Assembly: GCA_002709385.1 (NCBI GenBank)
Contig: PAQS01000047.1
Location: 12,740 to 76,739 of the forward strand
From: Waddliaceae bacterium
GTDB lineage: Bacteria > Chlamydiota > Chlamydiia > Chlamydiales > GCA-2709385
Direction of reading: 5' to 3'
DNA: 64,000 nucleotides
Below the pieces are notes generated by a model. It was not told where the DNA came from and ran no database searches. It worked only from the letters and a program-made list of their open reading frames with translations. Of this stretch, positions 57,539-64,000 are shown piece after piece. The translations under genes and the position numbers were made by a program. Position 1 is the stretch's first letter. Each line of letters opens with the position of its first letter.

Positions 57539-58498
57539 ATGTTGAGAAAGTTATTCAATGCGCAGCAAGATTACATCAACTATTTTTTCAATAATTTGGA
57601 CTATGAACAAGTTCAGAAAGTATTCGAAATATTTCTACATTGCAAAGGAACAGTGGTCATTACAGGTGTAGGAAAAAGTGGTATTATAGCTCGAAAATTA
57701 GCAGCAACAATGGTGTCTACAGGCACTCGAGCGCAGTATCTTTCTCCAATGGACGCTCTGCATGGTGATTTAGGCACTGTTACCGAAAAAGATGTCTTCG
57801 TCATGCTTAGTAAAAGCGGAGCAAGTGATGAATTATTTAATTTAATACCGGCTGTACGGAATAAGGGGGCTACTTTAGTTGCTTTGGTATCGAATTCCAA
57901 AAGTCGTTTAAGTCGTGAATGCGATATTAGTGTAAATCTTCCTTTGCAAAAAGAACTATGTCCCTTTGATCTTGCTCCTACCACGTCAGCAACTTTACAG
58001 TTAATCTTTGGTGATGTTCTAACGGTAGCACTCATGAGAGCAAAAGAATTTAGCATTGATTCTTATGCATTAAATCATCCTGCAGGAAGAATTGGAAAAC
58101 GTATTTCTCTCAAAGTTCAAGATCTTATGGTGCGTGGAGTAGCATTGCCTACTTGTGCCCCAAACACGAAGTTAATGGATGCTATCGTAGATTATAGTGA
58201 TAAGCGTTGTGGCTGTGTTCTCGTACTAAATGAGCAAAGAAAGCTTCTAGGAATCTTTACTGATGGTGATCTTCGGCGTGCTTTACAAAATCATGGCGAT
58301 CAAATAATGGAGCTTACCATTTCAGAGATGATGACAGCTACTCCACGATCTATAGGACCTAGAGTTTTAGCATGGAAAGCAATGCAAGCAATGGAAGAAG
58401 ATCAAAAACATCCTATTACTGTAATGCCGGTGATCGAAGAAGACGAAACAGTTGTTGGACTTATTAAAATGCACGATATTGTGCAATCAGGTTTATAA
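57539..58498 (+). CDS. kdsD: Arabinose-5-phosphate isomerase (KpsF/GutQ family)
   Basis: A 319-residue isomerase. A sugar isomerase domain (VVITGVGKSGIIARKLAATMVSTGTRAQYLSPMDALHGDLGTV, residues about 40-170) is followed by two CBS domains (DLMVRGVALPTCAPNTKLMDAIVDYSDKRCG and ISEMMTATPRSIGPRVLAWKAMQAME). It makes arabinose 5-phosphate for Kdo, the inner sugar of LPS. The start is ATG 57539 after AGAGAG; a TTG at 57515 is also open. Together with lpxK it shows LPS synthesis. A weak hairpin lies downstream at 58565-58581. Confidence 0.93.
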   Translation: MLRKLFNAQQDYINYFFNNLDYEQVQKVFEIFLHCKGTVVITGVGKSGIIARKLAATMVSTGTRAQYLSPMDALHGDLGTVTEKDVFVMLSKSGASDELFNLIPAVRNKGATLVALVSNSKSRLSRECDISVNLPLQKELCPFDLAPTTSATLQLIFGDVLTVALMRAKEFSIDSYALNHPAGRIGKRISLKVQDLMVRGVALPTCAPNTKLMDAIVDYSDKRCGCVLVLNEQRKLLGIFTDGDLRRALQNHGDQIMELTISEMMTATPRSIGPRVLAWKAMQAMEEDQKHPITVMPVIEEDETVVGLIKMHDIVQSGL

Positions 58499-58564
58499 AA
58501 AATAGAGTATGTATCCCTAAGCCTTCATTTACCTTATGTCAATTAAGTAGATAAATTTATGCAA

Positions 58565-58581
58565 GAAATACCAAGTATTTC
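58565..58581 (+). terminator. Weak terminator after kdsD
   Basis: GAAATAC at 58565-58571 and GTATTTC at 58575-58581 form a 7-bp stem, with a T-rich stretch (TGTATTTTTC) a few bases later. It is a modest candidate. Confidence 0.4.
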
Positions 58582-58698
58582 CTGTATTTTTCTGTTGTCA
58601 AATTTTTGTACATATTTACTAACTTAAATAAAACCTTCTAGTTTTATCGGTATCTAGACAAATACAAACAAAATACACGGAACATAAAAAAGCATAGA

Positions 58699-59229
58699 TC
58701 AATCCACATCAGACCAAGCCTCAAGAAGTTCTTGGTAATCTTTTTCTTTGAAAAAAGGAAAGAAAAGATCGCATGAAAAATAATTCGAAGACTTGTTTTG
58801 AAACTTTCTCATATCAAAATTCGCATCTTGTACTAAAATTTTTTTAGTACAGCTTTTATCAAGCCAAATCGCAATCCCGTATTGATCAGATTTTAGTAAG
58901 TATTCGCAACGTTTCACTATTTTTCGAGGAACAGTAAAGCGCTGCTTTCCTTCTGATCTAAAGCTAAATCCATGAATGTCGATAATTATCTCGTAGGGTT
59001 TTAGCTGTAACTTGGTAAGGCGTCTGTATGGAATTAAGCCATTAGCTATCAGTAATATTCCTAGAGTGACAACTAAAAAACCCCAGGAGTTAAGTAGCTT
59101 AACAGGTACAAAAATCCCTGAGTAAAGAATAAGTACTGCTCCAATAGCGGCAAAGATAGAGCCACGGAAGAGAGCTTTTTTTAGTAGTGGCAATGGTACA
59201 CTACTGTAAATAGATAATTTGTCTTCCAT
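58699..59229 (-). CDS. Small membrane protein, unrecognised
   Basis: A 176-residue protein with two N-terminal membrane segments (ALFRGSIFAAIGAVLILYSGIFV and SWGFLVVTLGILLIANGLIPY) and a soluble C-terminal domain (LKPYEIIIDIHGFSFRSEGKQRFTVPRKIVKRCEYLLKSDQYGIAIWLDKSC). The layout resembles PH-like domains of membrane proteins. No family is known to me. It is transcribed divergently from the SLC13 gene, with start codons about 50 bp apart. Confidence 0.6.
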   Translation of the reverse strand: MEDKLSIYSSVPLPLLKKALFRGSIFAAIGAVLILYSGIFVPVKLLNSWGFLVVTLGILLIANGLIPYRRLTKLQLKPYEIIIDIHGFSFRSEGKQRFTVPRKIVKRCEYLLKSDQYGIAIWLDKSCTKKILVQDANFDMRKFQNKSSNYFSCDLFFPFFKEKDYQELLEAWSDVD

Positions 59230-59278
59230 AGGACAAAAGTCCTTATATTTTGTGATTAAAGGAAGCGAAACGGTAAAA

Positions 59279-61255
59279 ATGGGTAATCTTAAAGTAAGGC
59301 TAGGTATTTATAGTATCCTAGTACTCATGCTTTTATTGCTTAATCAGACTCTTTTCTCAGAAAGAGTTGATTCTGCCGCGCCCACGCCTTCTTCGCCACA
59401 TGATCAGTTATTGATACCGCTTCCAGATACTCAGCATACTTCAGTCCAGAATACTTCTGTAAATGATTCAATTCCACTAGATTGGAAAGGTTATGTAACA
59501 ATTGTTATAGCTCTTCTTACTTTTTCGGCATTAGCAGCTGAGCTCATGCCACCGGATATTATCATGCTATCAGGGGCCAGTGTTTTTGTTTTTTTAGGAA
59601 TTATCTCTCCAAAAGAAATGCTACAAGGCTTCTCTCGTGATATTATTCTTACTCTTGGAATGCTTTTTATTGTTGCTCGCGCAGCTGAAGTAAATGGATT
59701 ATTGACTCTCTTGGCCCAGAGGATTCTGCCAACAGCAAAGCATAATAGTACGCGTTTATTTGGTATGATGGTGCCTCTTGGTATAGGTTCTGCATTCCTT
59801 AATAATACCCCACTTGTCTTGATGCTTACGCCCGTAATTAGAAAATGGGCCTCCGATATTCAAGAAAGTCCTTCTCTATTTTTGATTCCCTTATCCTTCG
59901 CTACGATTTTAGGGGGGGCGTGTACCGTGATGGGAACATCGAGTAATCTTGTTGTATATGGATTATTGAGAGAGTATGACTCAGCAAGTTCATTAGGTTT
60001 TTTTGATTTCGCTTATCTAGGCTTGCCTTGTTTTATCATAGGAGTAACATATATGGTCTTAGTAGGATGGCGACTTTTGCCAAACCGAAAAGATCCAGCA
60101 AGAGAGCTTACTCAAGAAACAAGAGAGTTTACCTCAGAATTTTTAGTCACACCTGGTTGTGATTTGGCTGATATATCCGTGGCACTTGCAAATCAAAAAT
60201 ATTTTTCAGGTGATTATCTCATAGAAATTGAAAGAAATGAATTAATTATTGAATCACCTTCACCAGATGAAATCATTCGGGTAGGAGACAGATTAGTTCT
60301 AGCTGGTGATATTGCTACGATTGCAGGTATGCATACGATTAAAGGCTTGCAATCTCTACAAGATCCACATTTCCACTTAGAAATGTCATCTCCGCATTTT
60401 TCTGAAGTTGTTATCCCAGCAACATCAAGCCTTGTAGGGAAAAATATCAAAGATTTAGGTTTTCGAAATCGTTATGGAGCGTCTTTATTAGCAGTCTATC
60501 GTCAAGGATCTCGCGTTGCAGGAAGAGTAGGTGACGTCATGTTACGAGCAGGAGACACCTTGATGCTTTTATCTAACCAACCATGGCATGGGCGAGAGTT
60601 TGCTACTGACTTTTTGTACATACGCCATAACGTAAAATTACCAGTTTATGCTCCCTATAAAGCTGTGCTAATCACGGTATTACTCATATGCATGATTATG
60701 AGTGTCACTTTTTTTGGAGTGCCGATGATGACAGCCTCTCTTGCTACAGCTTTATTATTGTTCTTCTCTAAAATGATTACAGTTTCTGAAGCACGAGAAT
60801 CTATTCGTTGGAACTTACTTGTTCTCGTTGCTAGTTCTTTTTCATTTGGCTTAGCTTTAGTCAAAACCGGTGTGGCTGATCTGTTTGCAAGCAGTATCTT
60901 ACTTGTGGTTGGAAATAATCCTCATTTACTACTAGGAGGACTCTTCCTGTTAACAACTCTAGTTACTGAATTTATTACCAATACCGCAGCAGCTCTCATT
61001 CTCTTTCCTATAGCCATACAAGCTGTGCGTCTAGCCGGATATGTCAGTCCGGAAGCCATGCAAGCAGTAGGAGTAACGGTTGCATTGGGAGCATCATGTT
61101 CTTTTTTAACACCTATCGGGTATCAAACGAATACGATCGTATACGGACCAGGTGGTTATCGATTTACTGATTACACAAAAGTAGGTCTTCCATTAAACCT
61201 CTTACTCGTGAGCTTTGTCACTATTTGTGGTCCCCTCATCTGGCCCCTTAAATAA
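59279..61255 (+). CDS. SLC13/DASS-family anion transporter with RCK_C domains
   Basis: A 658-residue sodium-coupled anion transporter with about ten membrane helices. Two TrkA-C/RCK_C domains lie in the middle (about 270-460: GDYLIEIERNELIIESPSPDEIIRVGDRLVLAGD and SLVGKNIKDLGFRNRYGASLLAVYRQG). The LGSAFLNNTPLVLMLTPVI and TLVTEFITNTAAALILFPIAIQ segments are typical of the DASS family. Substrates may be sulfate, phosphate or dicarboxylates. The start is uncertain: ATG 59279 begins the first hydrophobic segment, TTG 59219 gives 20 more residues. C. trachomatis has a related transporter gene. Confidence 0.9.
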   Translation: MGNLKVRLGIYSILVLMLLLLNQTLFSERVDSAAPTPSSPHDQLLIPLPDTQHTSVQNTSVNDSIPLDWKGYVTIVIALLTFSALAAELMPPDIIMLSGASVFVFLGIISPKEMLQGFSRDIILTLGMLFIVARAAEVNGLLTLLAQRILPTAKHNSTRLFGMMVPLGIGSAFLNNTPLVLMLTPVIRKWASDIQESPSLFLIPLSFATILGGACTVMGTSSNLVVYGLLREYDSASSLGFFDFAYLGLPCFIIGVTYMVLVGWRLLPNRKDPARELTQETREFTSEFLVTPGCDLADISVALANQKYFSGDYLIEIERNELIIESPSPDEIIRVGDRLVLAGDIATIAGMHTIKGLQSLQDPHFHLEMSSPHFSEVVIPATSSLVGKNIKDLGFRNRYGASLLAVYRQGSRVAGRVGDVMLRAGDTLMLLSNQPWHGREFATDFLYIRHNVKLPVYAPYKAVLITVLLICMIMSVTFFGVPMMTASLATALLLFFSKMITVSEARESIRWNLLVLVASSFSFGLALVKTGVADLFASSILLVVGNNPHLLLGGLFLLTTLVTEFITNTAAALILFPIAIQAVRLAGYVSPEAMQAVGVTVALGASCSFLTPIGYQTNTIVYGPGGYRFTDYTKVGLPLNLLLVSFVTICGPLIWPLK

Positions 61256-62017
61256 GTTTGTTAAAAAAGTAGCTTGTGGAGAGAAGCGAGGATCATCAGC
61301 AACTAATAAATTTCCTTTTGCATCTTGAAAATCTACCCATTTTTGCTCACTTAGCAAAACCTGGTTTGGACGAAACTTACTTTTGTAAGACATAAAGTGG
61401 TTATCACGGATGTAATACCCTAAATAGAGGTATCGTAAATCATTGTTTTTGCAATAAAAAATTTCCTGTAGGGTTGAGAAAGACCCTAAAGAATAGCTGG
61501 CGTAATCTAAACGGTAAGTAAAATACACAGAAGATAAAAAATCTGTGCCTTCATGAGTGATACCTACAGCGATCAAGTGATCATCAAGATAATAAGAAAA
61601 CTCTAATGCAGAAACACGAGGATTATAAAAAGAAAAAATAAAATTATCTTTATTTGGAAGGTCTTCTTTCTGGGGAAATCTTCGAGAGTGATCAAGATAG
61701 ATATCCCATTTTTCTTCACTGTAAACCGGCTTAGCCACCTCTACACGAATTTCCTTTCCTTTTCGTATAAGTTTTTTTTGAGATTTACTCATTTCAAACT
61801 TCAAAACAGGAACTCGAATAGGAACGCAACGGTGACAACCATTGCAAAGAGGTCGAAAAAAGTAGCTTCCAAATGAACGGTAGCCACGTTCAATAAGAAT
61901 TGCTCGTTCTTCATTTGTGATCTCTTGAATCAAGTATTCTTCAAAGCAAGCACGAAGATTATCTAAATAAGAACAAGAATGGTTTCTTCTTGGCAGAGGA
62001 ATGACTTGCATGACCAA
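61202..62017 (-). CDS. Aminoacyl-tRNA-protein transferase (bacterial Ate/Bpt family)
   Basis: A 271-residue enzyme that adds an amino acid from tRNA to protein N-termini, marking them for degradation. Motifs include YRSFGSYFFRPLCNGCHRCVPIRVPV near the start, with the CxxC zinc-like site, the FIFSFYNPRVSALEFSYYLDDHLIAVGITHEG core and LRYLYLGYYIRDNHFMSYKSKFRPNQVL. Bacterial Bpt adds Leu to Asp or Glu. The N-degron partner ClpS is not in the window. The start is ATG 62017 or 62011. The 3' end overlaps the convergent SLC13 gene by 54 bp, which is unusual. Confidence 0.88.
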   Translation of the reverse strand: MVMQVIPLPRRNHSCSYLDNLRACFEEYLIQEITNEERAILIERGYRSFGSYFFRPLCNGCHRCVPIRVPVLKFEMSKSQKKLIRKGKEIRVEVAKPVYSEEKWDIYLDHSRRFPQKEDLPNKDNFIFSFYNPRVSALEFSYYLDDHLIAVGITHEGTDFLSSVYFTYRLDYASYSLGSFSTLQEIFYCKNNDLRYLYLGYYIRDNHFMSYKSKFRPNQVLLSEQKWVDFQDAKGNLLVADDPRFSPQATFLTNLFKGPDEGTTNSDKAHE

Positions 62018-62025
62018 ATGATTTC

Positions 62026-62934
62026 CTAATATTGCGGTTCAAGAGCTTTAGGACGATTTACGAACCAAGCAACAAAAACATTCCAAATAATGAACAAAGC
62101 AAGCAAAAAATAGGGCTTTCTAAAGCTTTGAAAGAAGAGAGGGTGATTCCCTGTATCTCTTTGAAACGCTTTGAGACGATCAAGATTAAAATAAAATTCA
62201 CCTTTGTCTATTTGTTTTTTTAACTCGAGAGGGTTTTCAGAAGGCGTCTCCTTGGTATATTCAATCACAAGAAACATATGCCAGCCCCTTAGTAGTTGCT
62301 CGTGCTGATTGAAAAAATCTTCATCTAAGTCCTCGTTAAGATACTTACTGAGTACGAGCTCTTCTGTAGGATATAAATGAAAATCGGCAGGGGGATTTGG
62401 TAATGGAGCATATAACCTATTATCTAATGAATACAGTCCGACTAATATAGGTAAAATCCATACAGCTTGTGCGGCTCCTTCTTTACGTAGTAAAAGCATA
62501 GTACCGATAATAATAGAGAAAAGAACCCAACCTTGTAAAAAAGCAGGTGTTCCGAAAGCGAGAATACGACTAGCTAAAGCCAGTTGTTCTAACCAAGATT
62601 CATTATTTTCTTTTATGAGTTTCTGGTAAGAAGATCGAATCGATACTTGCTCCTCTTTTGGTAAATCGGCAAAAAGCTCTGCATCAAGTAAAAGTTGAGC
62701 ATGGCCTTCATCTGATCTATGAATAGGGTATAAGACACCTTCTTCATCTACACCAAGCACAGTTTGATATAAAAGAGTTAAAGAACGTTGATCAAAATAG
62801 TTTTGCATGAAAGGTAAAGCTGCACTCCAAAAAAGGACTGTAAATGCCAAACATAGATGTGTAATCAGAACAAAACGGCTTGCTTTAGGGATGTTTCCTT
62901 TAGAACCAAAAAATCTGCTTTCCTTGAGAGTCAT
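62026..62934 (-). CDS. Membrane protein, unrecognised
   Basis: A 302-residue protein with about three to four membrane segments: FVLITHLCLAFTVLFWSAALPFM near the start, VLFSIIIGTMLLL and AVWILPILVGLYSL in the middle, and YFLLALFIIWNVFVAWFV near the end. A long extracytoplasmic loop (about 45-130) contains charged helices. No family is known to me. Start at ATG 62934 is preferred, as AGGA is 6 nt upstream. It lies next to the transferase gene, 8 bp apart, and is probably co-transcribed with it. Confidence 0.65.
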   Translation of the reverse strand: MTLKESRFFGSKGNIPKASRFVLITHLCLAFTVLFWSAALPFMQNYFDQRSLTLLYQTVLGVDEEGVLYPIHRSDEGHAQLLLDAELFADLPKEEQVSIRSSYQKLIKENNESWLEQLALASRILAFGTPAFLQGWVLFSIIIGTMLLLRKEGAAQAVWILPILVGLYSLDNRLYAPLPNPPADFHLYPTEELVLSKYLNEDLDEDFFNQHEQLLRGWHMFLVIEYTKETPSENPLELKKQIDKGEFYFNLDRLKAFQRDTGNHPLFFQSFRKPYFLLALFIIWNVFVAWFVNRPKALEPQY

Positions 62935-63105
62935 AATCATTCCTAATTTTTTATCTATCTCATTCCCTCAAAGATTAGTAAGGGATACAAAATCCTGTCT
63001 ACTCCATAATTCATAGAGTTTCTCTTTGCGAGAAACAGATTTTTTCGTTCAAATGGAAATAAGAACTAAAAAATATTTGTGATAGAAAAGAAAGGAGAAT
63101 AGTGA

Positions 63106-63834
63106 ATGTTTCAAAAAAAATTATCTTCAGATGATTTTATCGACCCAAGCAAAATCCTTGAGCATAGCGATAAAGTAGCCCTAGGTGTAAATCAAGGAAA
63201 AACACTAAAGGAAATATTTGAGGTTTCTGATGAGACTATGCATGCAAAATATGCACTAGCACACGAAGTTCTTGCTAGAGGAGATGCCATTGCAGCAAGT
63301 AATTTATTTGCTTATTTAGCAGCATTCGATCCGTTTAACCCTAATTATTGGTTAGCTCTTAGTTCCACATATGCTTATCTAGGAAATACAGCAAAGTCTA
63401 TCAATACCCTATCCGTTGCTACATTATTAGATGAGAAAAGTGACTTATTACTTGTCCTATCAGCACATGCATTCGTTTTAGAAGGCGATACGAAAAGCCT
63501 TGAAGAACTTAGGAAGGCTATATCTAAAATCAAAAACAAAGATTTATTAAAAATAGGGACAGAGCTTATTGAAGATAAGCAAGCAGATGCTAAAAAAGGA
63601 TTGAAACTTATTTGGAATATGATGGACCCCAATCAAAAAGATCCTTTAAGAAGTAATAAGTCTGTACTACAAGTCGAAAAAATAGAAGAAAGACAAGGCC
63701 AGCTCGATCATATGCTAGATCAAGCAATGAATAATGAACTACCGGTCAGATTACAAGGCTTAGCTAAACAACTGAAACAAGACTTTGGAGGAAGCCTAAC
63801 TGTCTTTGCGATGAACTTTCTAGGAGAGGGATGA
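63106..63834 (+). CDS. TPR-containing type III secretion chaperone-like protein (LcrH/SycD)
   Basis: A 242-residue protein with a helical N-terminus and three TPR-like motifs (YALAHEVLARGDAIAASNLFAYLAAFDPFNPNYWLALSSTYAYLGNTAKSINTLSVATLLDEKSDLL, about 45-110). The pattern is that of LcrH/SycD chaperones of translocators in type III secretion. It is longer than SycD (about 160) because of a C-terminal helical part (about 150-242). It suggests a type III system elsewhere in the genome, as in all chlamydiae, although no other secretion gene is in the window. Confidence 0.75.
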   Translation: MFQKKLSSDDFIDPSKILEHSDKVALGVNQGKTLKEIFEVSDETMHAKYALAHEVLARGDAIAASNLFAYLAAFDPFNPNYWLALSSTYAYLGNTAKSINTLSVATLLDEKSDLLLVLSAHAFVLEGDTKSLEELRKAISKIKNKDLLKIGTELIEDKQADAKKGLKLIWNMMDPNQKDPLRSNKSVLQVEKIEERQGQLDHMLDQAMNNELPVRLQGLAKQLKQDFGGSLTVFAMNFLGEG

Positions 63835-63858
63835 GAAAAAAAACACATTTTCTCAGAT
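63831..63858 (+). terminator. Terminator-like hairpin after the chaperone gene
   Basis: TGAGAAAA and TTTTCTCA form an 8-bp AT-rich stem directly after the stop codon. It lacks a long U tract but is well placed. Confidence 0.5.
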
Positions 63859-64000
63859 TTATGCTTGCACGTTAATTCGTGTTCTAGCTATATTAGGAAC
63901 TTCCAAGCGGGGATAACACTTCGAACGGAAACAAACCACCTCTGAGTGAGTTCTTCAAAGTTATTTCGACAGTTAAAGAAAGATAGTGTGACAAAGCCAA

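Noticed and set aside
57613-58056. 147-codon minus-strand frame inside kdsD
   Set aside because: It is antisense to a conserved isomerase domain with intact motifs.
1-64000. CRISPR arrays, tRNA or rRNA genes, insertion sequences
   Set aside because: No regularly spaced repeats, cloverleaf sequences, ribosomal RNA motifs or transposase genes were recognised by eye on either strand.

Overview
The window joins two kinds of DNA. Positions 1 to about 29,030 are a tailed-phage prophage, cut off by the left window edge. Positions about 29,030 to 64,000 are bacterial chromosome that looks like an environmental (non-Chlamydiaceae) member of the Chlamydiae. The case for Chlamydiae rests on a cluster containing kdsD, a gltT-like symporter, lpxK, a SpoU methyltransferase, an RlmI-like methyltransferase, ribE, nrdR and lspA. 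From memory, most of these sit together in the Chlamydia trachomatis chromosome around CT399-CT408. An LcrH/SycD-like TPR chaperone and several unrecognised membrane proteins fit the same picture. A full-length isocitrate dehydrogenase, absent from Chlamydiaceae, points to an environmental lineage. The assignment is inferred from gene content and order, not from a marker gene.

Prophage layout. On the minus strand (1-1,896) lie early genes: a sigma-like regulator, a small conserved phage gene that appears frameshifted, a P-loop ATPase, and the start of a further gene. A 650-bp divergent control region (1,897-2,549) is packed with TTTCC/GGAAA words and inverted repeats. On the plus strand come a RuvC-like resolvase, a DUF6378-type protein, a ParB-methyltransferase fusion, and then a lambda-type head module: small and large terminase, W, portal B, protease C with a nested scaffold, D, E, joining protein and Z. 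This is followed by a P2-type contractile tail module: V, PAAR tip, W, J, I, several baseplate or fibre proteins, sheath FI, tube FII, E/E' with a slippery frameshift, tape measure T, U, X and D. The last genes are for lysis: a membrane protein, a GH108 endolysin, a small holin candidate and a nested lipoprotein pair. No integrase or CI-like repressor is visible; they may lie off the left edge.

Chromosomal layout. Next to the prophage is a CecR-YbhGFSR-like efflux operon: TetR regulator, HlyD-like adaptor, ABC ATPase, ABC-2 permease and NodT/TolC-like outer-membrane lipoprotein. Then come a MepB-like gene, an ABC exporter whose 3' end forms one arm of a 33-bp inverted repeat, a MarR regulator broken at an 11-G homopolymer, an NTF2-like remnant and a DHFR-family gene. 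From 38.4 to 64 kb the genes are mostly housekeeping or conserved: an EEP-family hydrolase, a metallo-beta-lactamase-fold hydrolase, ribE, a secreted cyclophilin, threonine dehydratase, nrdR, lspA, cinA, RNA-modification enzymes, redoxin, glpD, lpxK, gltT-like, icd, kdsD, an SLC13 transporter, a bacterial Ate/Bpt transferase and the LcrH-like chaperone.

The points most worth checking are a tailed prophage in a chlamydia-like genome, the poly-G tract in the MarR gene, the in-frame amber that splits a tail protein, the repeat-rich phage control region, and an orphan promoter-hairpins-terminator unit (about 260 nt) upstream of the gltT-like gene. No tRNA, rRNA, CRISPR array or insertion sequence was recognised.
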